Below are positions 55,397-64,000 of a stretch of DNA of 64,000 nucleotides, piece by piece (position 1 is the first letter of the stretch; each line of letters opens with the position of its first letter). The translations under genes were made by a program, and so were the position numbers. The stretch lies in contig OZ004589.1 in assembly GCA_963924555.1 (NCBI GenBank), forward strand, positions 2,232,001-2,296,000. Direction: 5' to 3'. The notes under the pieces are model-generated. The model was not told where the DNA came from. It made no database searches and saw nothing but the letters and a program-made list of their open reading frames with translations. The DNA is from Crambe crambe. Lineage: Eukaryota > Porifera > Demospongiae > Poecilosclerida > Crambeidae.

Positions 55397-57492
55397 ATGG
55401 ACTCCATTTTGGTGACCTCTGAGAGAGTTCAGCGAGGAATGGTTGCTTTGCTGACTAGATTTTCACCAGAGATGGTAACTCAAAACTTGAGAGCAATGGA
55501 TATGGTTATTTCTACACTAACAGACATCGCCACAACTCTAGGAAGCAGGAGTGCCCAAGACTATCACTTGGCTCCACTGGCTCCACAGTTACCTTTCAAA
55601 ATGATAGAGGGAGACCTCAATTGCATATCCCCAGAGGTCAACTATTGTTTTTTTTTGGAATGTGCTTTTTCAGCTACTCAAATAGCTATGCTGCTACAGG
55701 TGTCCCTTAGTACAGTGAGAAGAAGATTAAGTGACTTTGGTCTTTCTGTAAGATCACATACAGTACTCTATCAGATGCAGAACTAGACAGGATTGTTACA
55801 GTTGCTAGTCATGAACATCCTCACTGGGGATATCGTCTTATGCAAGGACACTTGCTGTCCCTGGGACACAGAGTTCAGCAAACTAGGATTCGGGAATCTC
55901 TCATGCGAGTTGATCCAGAAGGCATTGTTTCAAGGTGGATAGCTAACTAGCATCAGGCGTCGTACCTATTCTGTTGCCGCACCCAATTCTTTATGGCATG
56001 TGGATGGCAACCATAAGTTGATAAGGTGTGTTGTGTACATGCTCATTCTGTAGTACACAACTGCATGTATACAGTCGATTTAGCAAACAGGCACTAGTGA
56101 CCATTCTATTCACTTATTCCTCAGTTGTGGTCTCTTATAATAGCTATGATTTTAGACACTTCTGAGAGCACTGTTGAAGTCTTATTACGGTAGTTAGCAG
56201 TGCATAAGACATGTAGAGATAGGCAGCGGCTGTGGTGGATAAGAACAATAGGGCTATGAAAACATTTTATTGTTCCACAAGCCATAAATACTTCACCTAT
56301 CCCTGCATGCCTGATGCTTCTGCAAACTACTGTAAGTCAACTGTACTATCATGCAGGGTTGGCTCATGTGCAAGGTTTATTACCACAATTATTATTCTGG
56401 GTTTAATGTTGACAGAAAGGCATTTTATAATACTTTCTCGAAAGGGATGAGATCTGTGGTAGTTTAAAGTTTGGCATTATCCATAACCAAAATAGATCTA
56501 TAGGGTTTATTCCATCGAGTGCATGTGTACCCAAAAACTCCTCTCAGCTAATATTTCTGCCTTGAAACTAAGTGTGTGTATATAGTAGTTGCCCTCATAG
56601 CACCACTACCAGTATATAAGCTTTATATAAACCTTGGATCCTTGGACAATTAAATGTTATGGTAGTATGTGTTATAATTAAATTCAATAGGTGGCGGCTG
56701 GTTATACATGCTGGTATTGATGGATACTCAAGACTGCCAGTATTTTGTGTGTGCTCTGACAACAATCGTTCTGACACTGTTCTGTCTTACTTCTTCAATG
56801 CGACATCACTTTATGGAATACCATCAAGAATTAGAACAGACATGGGTACCGAAAATGTACAGATTGTTCGTTTTATGCTAAACCATCCTCTCCGAGGACC
56901 AGGGAGAGGAAGTGCTATAGTTGGTTCTAGTGTGCATAACCAACGTATTGAACGTTTCTGGCGTGATCTATTCATTGGGTGTACAGGGATATTCTACCAT
57001 TTGTTTTATTATCTCGAAGAAACAGGAATATTGGATCCAAATGATGAAATTCACTTATTTTGTCTACACTTTGTATATATACCATAATATAAATTATGCT
57101 ATTCAACTATTCGTGAACGCATGGTCTGACCATCCTATGAGTACAGCTGGAAATAGAAGCCCAAACCAACTCTGGATTGAAGGACTGTTGATCAACAACA
57201 GAATAGAAGAGGTCAACTGTGTATAATTCATGATGTTCAATTATTCAATTGCCTTTATTAATTATAGGAGGATGAACTATTTTACTACGGGATTGACTGG
57301 GATGCTCCCATCCCTCAAATAGACCAGACTGAGGGTATCAACATTCCACAAACTGCAATACCAATTTCATCTCAAGACCTGGCCGAGTTAAGTACTCAGT
57401 ACCACTTACAGATATCTCTCTCGTCAAATTATCATGCTGTTGATGTCTTCTTGGATGTTTTGCACCATGTTGAGGAGAGGATTGCAATATAG
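55397..57492 (+). pseudogene. Integrase-core (IS3EU-like?) gene, frameshifted
   Basis: It starts MDSILVTSERVQRGM and contains a helix-turn-helix-like FSATQIAMLLQVSLSTVRRR and HWGYRLMQGHLLSLGHRVQQ. Then comes NSLWHVDGNHKLIR, an intron (56,025-56,690), [20 protein letters not shown] (first Asp), [20 protein letters not shown] (second Asp), [16 protein letters not shown] (Glu), AWSDHPMSTAGNRSPNQLWI and a 3' exon from about 57,268 to a stop at 57,492. This is the order of the animal 'integrase core domain-containing' proteins. Three frameshifts are seen (near 55,770, 55,945 and 57,084), so it is inactive unless they are assembly errors. The superfamily name IS3EU is from memory and uncertain. Confidence 0.7.
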
Positions 57493-59270
57493 GTCTATAT
57501 GTGTTCCTCCATGCCATTGTGTATTTCTGTTTGTGTATGAATCTATATACCCAAAGCAATTTCACTCTTCACGCTAAACCATGGAATCATGCAGCACCTT
57601 CAGTTTGGTACATGTATTTTTGTTGAGAATGGTATTGAATTATAATAATTGTTAGTTATTATAGTGATCAATTATGAAGTTAAAGAATTAAGAGAGTCAG
57701 CCATGCATGCAGCATTGCTACTGTATCTGTAGTATAATTCAGGTTTACGCCATTCACTTATTTCAAAGATGTTTCCTCAGTTTTCACTTTAAGAGAACTT
57801 GATACCACCAAGAATGTTCAGTATAATAAGACTGTCCTCCCAGGTAGTAACACAAAATCAGTCTTTGCACAAATATATAGGTAGATAAGGGGTGGCTTTG
57901 GAGGCTAAAGTCCCCTCCCACATTTTAGTGAAAATTATTTAAATGGTTCAAGTATACTTGGACAATTTAAATAAAAATTTTCACTGCATTTATTTATGCA
58001 TTCTACTACAGTAACTGTTACGATAAATGAATTCATTAACATTCTACATATCTGAAGCTAAATGAATGAATTGCTACATTATTATTATTATTTTTGGCCT
58101 GCTCACTCACTCTGTAAGAGGAGGCACATCCACCTCCTGCAGCTGCTTATACAGCCATATTGGCATGCATACTATAGCTAACCCTTAGCCCCCCACCCTA
58201 TCAAGGTTATCTACACCTCCTACAAAAGAATAGTTTCCTTAAATTGAGTTGTACTCTTGGAAACATTCTTATTTTGAAACAGTGGTGTGTGTGTGTGTGT
58301 GCGTAAAGTTAGCTGGCTAGCAGGTCTGCATTATATTTTTGGCGATCATCAGTGCAATTGCTAGCTACCTGGTGCATGGTCCAGAGTAGCTACTCAGAGA
58401 TGCCTACTAGCTACCTGGTATCTGGACCACTGCTACTTTGAAAGGGTGGGCTGGTCACTAGATGGTTGATACCTCTTCTTTCTGGAATGCCTAAAATTGT
58501 TGCAGTATCATACTACTGGTAGCAGAGTGGAACACGTAACAGTACTGTCTCAGAAGTGCAAAGTGGATGTAACATGTAACAGCACAGTCTCTTAACTACT
58601 GTTTTAATAATTTCTCCCAGCATGCTATGTATATTAGCTTGATTATAGAGAATTAAAGTGGACAGCTAATTTGAGAGTCCTACAATGTTACACCAGTCAG
58701 AAATAGCCAGTGCCACCTGGCACTATTATTTTGTGTTTTTAATGAGACACTACACCATGCCAGCACTGTTGTCTGGTGGAGTATCAAGTGCTTGAGGATC
58801 TGCAATAGGGAGAGCAAACCAAAAAAAGAAACAAACAAAAATATATGGTATTAAAACCAGACCTATATCTCGTATACATATGCAATGCAAAGTAACTGAG
58901 GTGTGGTACCACAACTGAACGTAGGGACTCCTTCCTTATTCAAGAACTTTGAATATTTTGGCTTACATAACATACTCTATACACTAAGTCTTGTGAACAC
59001 CAAGCAACAAAGGAGAAGGAAGCTCTCATAGTTGTCATACATAACAAAATTTTAACAGGACTGCATGTAAGTTTGCAAGCTCTCCTGAACTTTGCTATGC
59101 TCTATACTTGATTATAACCCAGTACAGATCCAGCTGCTATAAGCTAATAATAAGTATAGCAGCAATTTTGTTGCAAAAGTACTTCTGACACCTTCTGGCA
59201 CTCGCGACTGGTAAGGTATCGTCCGACACAAAATGGTGCAGAACCAATTCTCGATCTCAGCTCAGTTCCA
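57493..59270. other. No gene recognised
   Basis: AT-rich sequence with a (GT)n microsatellite at about 58,282-58,301 and scattered TAGCTA spacers. Possible MITE fragments near 57,890-58,220 (paired 'ggggtggc' and 'cccaccct') lack clear ends. Confidence 0.5.
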
Positions 59271-59299
59271 ATCATTATTTTGGTGCGGTGTTGAAAAAA

Positions 59300-59360
59300 T
59301 TTCGCAATTCGAATTAGAATTCGAATTAGAAATCGAATTCGAATTCGAATCGCGTTCATC
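59300..59360. repeat. Degenerate GAATTC tandem repeat
   Basis: Units of AATTCG/AATTAG repeated about eight times; related motifs (GGAATTGGAATTGG) continue to 59,440. Confidence 0.85.
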
Positions 59361-59752
59361 TTAAAGGAATTGGAATTGGAATGTGTTTTTCACAGAGGAA
59401 CTCGAAGTGGAATCGTGTTTAGCGCATAGCAAATTGGAATTGCAATAGTGTTTGATGTATATGGAATTTTGACACAAATTACACTTCATAGACTTGACCC
59501 TTCTCGGCCACCGCAGTGGTGGTTGCGAAATAACAAGTTTTTGTCCATGCGCGCAGTCCGACAAAGCGGGATCCCGGCGCGGCCCGGCCCCGGTTGCGCC
59601 GCGCCGTGTTTGAAATGCGCTACGACTCGCTGTGATTGATATAAATATAGCTACAAGCCAACTGGCTAGTCCGTACATAGCAAGCTAGCATCCCAACACC
59701 AGCTTACTAGCTACTAAGTTACTTCAGCACTTCAACTTCAGTGACTTGAACA

Positions 59753-60670
59753 ATGCTCCCCCTTGCTTTCTTCATTTTAGTGTGTGCTCATCATTGCGCT
59801 TGTCAGCAGAATTTTATGCTTCCAGCTGTAGCCTCTCCAGCTGTAATTCGTGGAACAGCATCTGGAGTCTGTCCTTCTGCTGAAGTGATAAATGCACAAA
59901 GGAATGCTACAAAACAAGAAATCAAAGATCTCCTGCAAAATACTGTGATTCCTGCACTTAATCGAAAACGCAATGGTCCTCCATGTTCATGTGGTGGTCC
60001 TGGAGAATGGACTAGGATTGCCTTCCTTAACATGACAGACCTCACTCAGCAATGTCCCACTAATTGGAGACTTATAACATCACCAATCAGAGCTTGTGGT
60101 CGATCAACCAGTGTTGCGACATGCAATTCAGCCTTCTTCTCTTCCAGTGGTCGTTCCTACTCACACGTGTGTGGAAGAGTCATTGGATACCAGCAAGGTT
60201 CTACGAGTGCTCTCGAACCAGGAGTTCGTGGTGTCAATGTAGAGGGTGCATACATTGATGGCGTCTCTCTCACACATGGTGCTGCAGGCTCACGACAGCA
60301 TATTTGGTCATTTGCAACTGCCCTCTATGAAATGACAAATCCCCACCATCCAACAACATGGATCTGTCCTTGCACCAACAATATAAACTGGCCACATCAA
60401 GTACCTTCTTTCATTGGCATGAATTACTTCTGTGACACTGGAAATCCTGGACCAGGAACTAGCATTTCTGAGATTTATTCAGATGACCCCCTATGGGATG
60501 GACAAGGGTGTGGTCCTACTAGCACTTGCTGTGAGTTCAACAACCCTCCATGGTTCTGTACAACACTCCCACAGCCTACAAGTGATGACATTGAATTACG
60601 AATCTGTGCTGATGAGCCTCGTAATAATGAAGATACTTTGGTGAGTCTAATTGACATCAACATTAAGTAA
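59753..60670 (+). CDS. Secreted cysteine-rich protein of an unnamed family
   Basis: A single open exon of 305 residues. The N-terminus MLPLAFFILVCAHHCAC is a good signal peptide. After a helical segment (INAQRNATKQEIKDLLQNTV) comes a Cys-rich body: GPPCSCGGPGEWTRIAFLNM, CPTNWRLITSPIRACGRS, SHVCGRVIGYQ, GAYIDGVSLTHGAAGSRQHI, CPCTNNINWPHQVPSFIG, CDTGNPGPG and GCGPTSTCCEFNNPPWFC, ending DDIELRICADE...VSLIDINIK. I recognise this layout (GEWTRIAFLNM to CCxFNNPPWF) as a family abundant in sponges and anthozoans but with no name or known function. It is probably extracellular and disulfide-bonded. It ends 222 bp before the TAF2 start in the same direction. Confidence 0.85.
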   Translation: MLPLAFFILVCAHHCACQQNFMLPAVASPAVIRGTASGVCPSAEVINAQRNATKQEIKDLLQNTVIPALNRKRNGPPCSCGGPGEWTRIAFLNMTDLTQQCPTNWRLITSPIRACGRSTSVATCNSAFFSSSGRSYSHVCGRVIGYQQGSTSALEPGVRGVNVEGAYIDGVSLTHGAAGSRQHIWSFATALYEMTNPHHPTTWICPCTNNINWPHQVPSFIGMNYFCDTGNPGPGTSISEIYSDDPLWDGQGCGPTSTCCEFNNPPWFCTTLPQPTSDDIELRICADEPRNNEDTLVSLIDINIK

Positions 60671-60754
60671 GAAGGTTGGCTATTAGCTATAACTTAGAAA
60701 TTTTATTTTTATAAGATTCTGCAATTTTCATGACTTTATGAGCTAAATTCGCGC

Positions 60755-60805
60755 GAACGAAAGGCCGGGTGGCCGTGGGTGGGGGAGGGGGCGGGGGGGT
60801 AAGCT
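60755..60805. promoter_or_regulatory. G-rich region between the secreted gene and TAF2
   Basis: Contains runs G4, G5, G5 and G7 close together (gggtgggggagggggcgggg), able in principle to form a G-quadruplex. It lies about 100 bp upstream of the TAF2 start, so it may be part of its promoter (inference). Confidence 0.45.
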
Positions 60806-60892
60806 TATAATGGTAAAGGGTCGAGTACGCCAAAGATTTGGCGGGCGCGACGTCTGTACCTAGCCTAGTACCTAGTACCTAGTATACCTGAC

Positions 60893-63800
60893 ATGAGTAA
60901 GCAAAGGAAAGTCCAGCCTCCACATCATGGCACTAGCAGCTACAGAAGTTTCAAGCTTACCCACCAGAGTCTCTCCATTACTGATGTGAACTTCAAGAAA
61001 CAAACTCTTACAGTAAGATTCTGAACTTAGCTAGCTCTATCAATATGCTCTCATATGGGAGCTTATATTGCACACTTTTAGGGAGTGACTGAACTGACTC
61101 TCACTTCACTGACTGCAACAGGAAAATTGTGGAAGGTGTGCCTGAACTGCAAGCAGTGTAGGATACTACGCATCATTATCAATGATACCTTCAAGGCTAA
61201 TTATTCCTACGTGGACCCAACATTATGTATCTGTCCCTCTGATTCAAAAAAGTAGGTTTGAAGTACACAAGCGCAGTGTTCCCAATTCATCCATCAAGAT
61301 TCAATTAGACCTTGGTACCCGTTTAATCATTGTGAGCCAATGAACTAAATATATGAAATGGTTCACCATTACAGCAAGTTCATCCTTAACAAGATTATTA
61401 GTTATACAGATCCAGTAGTAGTTGTGGTTGTGCCACATGTATGTATGGTAGAAGTATAGCTATTTTCATTCTCTGTTATGTTTATATATTCAAGGAGGAA
61501 TCTGGAGTTCTTTGACTCCTGTCATATTGCCAAGATCAAGTCATGTGACAGTGACTGTACCAGTAATGCGGGCGAGCTGATTGTCAAGATACCCAAAGAT
61601 GTCTACAATAATGTTGGATGGGGTAAGGGAAAGATGTGCTTTAAATAGAACAGCATGCTAGATGGTGTGCTTCAAATAGAACAATGCTAGTACTACTGTA
61701 ACAAAGGGCCATGAGATTCCAAGAGGCAGTGAGGACTCTGAAGCATAGCTGGTTGTATTAATTGAGCAAAGCCAACTTAGCCAAGTGAGCTCAAAAACTC
61801 TTCCAGTATTTTGTTTCAGAGAGAGGGTAAATTAAAACTTGGCAAACAGTAGCTCTAGTCTGCATAGATCACTCTATGCCTATTGTACATATAATATTTA
61901 TAGAGTAAATCAACTCTCTCTTATATTTCTTCAGAATTTCGTCCCCTCAAGGTTCGTATTGAGTTCTCACTGGAACAGCCCAAGGGAGGGGTTCACTTTG
62001 CCATACCTTCACAAGCAACAACACTTGAAGCTATGGTATGGTCACTACCATGTAGAAATTGGAATTCCTTTCTGATTGTGACATTCAGGCAAGGCCAATG
62101 ATACACCACATTAACCGGGCAATTGTAGCAGTCTGACATATTTAAAGAAGTTCAGAGGGTGTTTGAAATCAGGTCATGGCCCTGCAACCCTGAATGAATC
62201 TTCATTCCTGGGTAGGATAACAAGTGTTGTTTATTATCAAGGTTGTGATCAAAATGTCAACAGAGCTGGACCCCTTATTTGGCAGAGTAGTGAAGAATGG
62301 GCCTGGACCACAGTAGTGTAGCTTTATCACAACATATTCTTGTTGCAAAGATTCTGCAAAACCCTTTATTATTGTGGATGTGTGTCTTCACTCACTTCAT
62401 AGAAACATGCTCACATGTACTCCTACGGCTTGGAGAATGCCTCTCGTCTGTGGTTCCCCTGTGTGGACGCGTACTCTGAACCGTGTCACTGGGATCTCTC
62501 CTTTGTCGTGCCAGCTAACATGACAGCTGTCACCTGTGGAGACCTCATAGAGACGGTAAAACTTTTTTTTGCATGAAATCAGTCCTAGTGGATGGTTGGG
62601 GCCATATGGCTACATTAACTATAGCCCTAGGGATGACTATATACATTAGACTACAGCCCCATGACTAGGAATGGCTTACATTAAATTATTAAGTAGCCCT
62701 AGGGCTGATTACATTAGACTTGGGGATGGCTAAAAACTAAGGATGACTACATTAGACAAGTTCCATTTGTGATACATGATGTGATGATCCATAGCTCAAT
62801 TCTCTCCTGTAGGTGCTCTCATCTGATGGTAAGAGGAAGACCTTCAAGTACTCCCTCCAAATACCCACGGCTGCTCCATGCATTGGCTTTGCCATCGGGT
62901 AAAGGGTCTCACTAATGAAAGATCCTGTCAGATACAGTACATCATTCATTATCTTATAGCTGCTTTGAAGTGTACCCTGACCCTGTGGTGCAGGAGGTGA
63001 CCCACTTCTGTCTTCCTGGTCTCCTTCCAATCCTCAAAAACACGGTCCAGTTTGTTAGTCAGGTGAGACCTAACATCATGAGGAACTTCTTTTTTCCTTA
63101 GACCCTACTAATCATGATAGTGCTGGACTCATCATGTGATGACATGGAGGTAGTACATAACTTTTAGGAATTTGGCCATATCATTATGACTGTGTCATTA
63201 CTACAAGTTCCTATATATCAGCTTCAAACACATTTGTCTTTATAAGAAAGTATGCCATGTGACTTCACTGACTTCCTGATTGACTTGATTACCACTTTGT
63301 GCAGGTTTTTGGTTTCTACGAGGAACTTCTGAGCTCTCGTTTCCCTCATTCCAGCTACAAGTTGGTATTCGTGGATGGACCATCCGAGGTATCCTCAAGC
63401 TACTCCACCCTTGGGATATTTGACACAAACCTCCTTCATTCCTCTCGTGTCATTGACCAAGTCATGATCACCAGGAGGGTCATAGGTCTCGCCGTTGCCA
63501 AGCAATATTTTGGTTGCTATGCACTGCCTCAACTATGGTATGTACAAGTTTAGTTGTAATTTTTTGCTTTAAATACTGAAAGCATGAATCATAATTATAA
63601 AGTCCCTGTTTTGATTTGGGATGTCCCTATTGATTAGCATGTACCGTATGTTCTTCACAGGAATGACTGGTGGTTGCCTAATGGTATCTCTGGCTACTTG
63701 GCTGGTCTCTTCACTCGAAAGATCTTTGGGAGTACAGACTATCTGCACTGGATCATGACAGAGCAGAAGAAAGTGTGTGACTATGAGCAGGAATACAACC

Positions 63801-63899
63801 TCTCCCCTCTCTGTGGCACCCTAGCTGCCGTCCACCTCACAGGTCTGTGGGCAGCCACTAGGGGCAGGAATATGTATGCTATTAATGTGTATGGGAAAG
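60893..63899 (+). CDS. TAF2: TFIID subunit 2, N-terminal part (runs off the right edge)
   Basis: Nine exons with GT-AG borders: 60,893-61,012, 61,082-61,251, 61,495-61,622, 61,935-62,035, 62,403-62,555, 62,813-62,898, 62,960-63,062, 63,305-63,537 and 63,661 to about 63,899, giving about 444 residues. Blocks typical of TAF2: [131 protein letters not shown] and [22 protein letters not shown]2 is an M1-aminopeptidase-like core promoter-binding subunit of the general factor TFIID. The HExxH zinc site of active peptidases is absent, as usual for TAF2. The last exon's donor (GTACAC at 63,900) is uncertain, and a long CT repeat follows. Confidence 0.92.
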
Positions 63900-63937
63900 G
63901 TACACCTTGGACTTTGTGTGTCTAGTATACAGTGGTG

Positions 63938-63939
<2 letters not shown>

Positions 63940-64000
<61 letters not shown>
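63940..64000. repeat. (CT)n microsatellite at the right edge
   Basis: Perfect CT dinucleotides to the end of the window, inside TAF2 (probably intronic). Confidence 0.95.

Overview
The window reads as eukaryotic, AT-rich, intron-rich metazoan DNA, most likely from a sponge (Amphimedon-like). This is inferred from short GT-AG introns, (TAGC)-rich spacers, a death-domain gene, an FN3/EGF gene and a large transposon load. The coding content is a few host genes embedded in nested DNA transposons. No search was run; all family calls are by reading motifs.

Host-type genes: an FN3/EGF adhesion-type protein runs off the left edge (1-1830, minus). A death-domain protein with micro-exons lies at 18.9-20.6 kb (minus). 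A secreted cysteine-rich protein of an unnamed family is at 59.75-60.67 kb (plus). TAF2, the M1-aminopeptidase-like TFIID subunit, begins at 60.89 kb and runs off the right edge.

Mobile content, left to right. hAT-like MITEs with 5-bp target duplications sit at 2.1, 6.3 and 38.3 kb, and two less clean ones at 4.1 and 8.1 kb. Decayed copies of a family coding for CXC (tesmin/TSO1-like) proteins lie at 2.0-2.8, 5.7-7.8, 22.8-23.8 and 30.7-31.5 kb, with a larger copy at 32.7-34.7 kb. A dead hAT (ZMYM1-like) transposase is at 9.26-10.95 kb. A dead P-superfamily element lies at about 12.3-16.4 kb. An apparently intact P-superfamily element (25,055-29,970) is inserted into one arm of a giant palindrome (22,575-31,885). 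A P-ended composite element carrying the CXC gene (31,938-36,991) split an older MITE. A full-length EnSpm/CACTA element (37,295-45,000) has an open 976-residue Tnp2 transposase and a divergent second gene. LINE tails are at 21 and 45 kb. A Ginger-like element (integrase, Ulp1-like protease, PHD finger) is at 48.4-54.7 kb, and a broken integrase-core gene at 55.4-57.5 kb.

The most interesting signal is the P-superfamily pair. Both copies carry a transposase gene and, tail-to-tail with it, a second gene for a conserved protein of unknown function. In the 25-30 kb copy both genes splice in silico to uninterrupted frames (823 and 351 residues). Their shared architecture suggests a two-gene P element whose partner protein deserves study. 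The same terminal motif (ACAGGATTGGAAAC) also bounds the CXC-protein element, linking the two systems.
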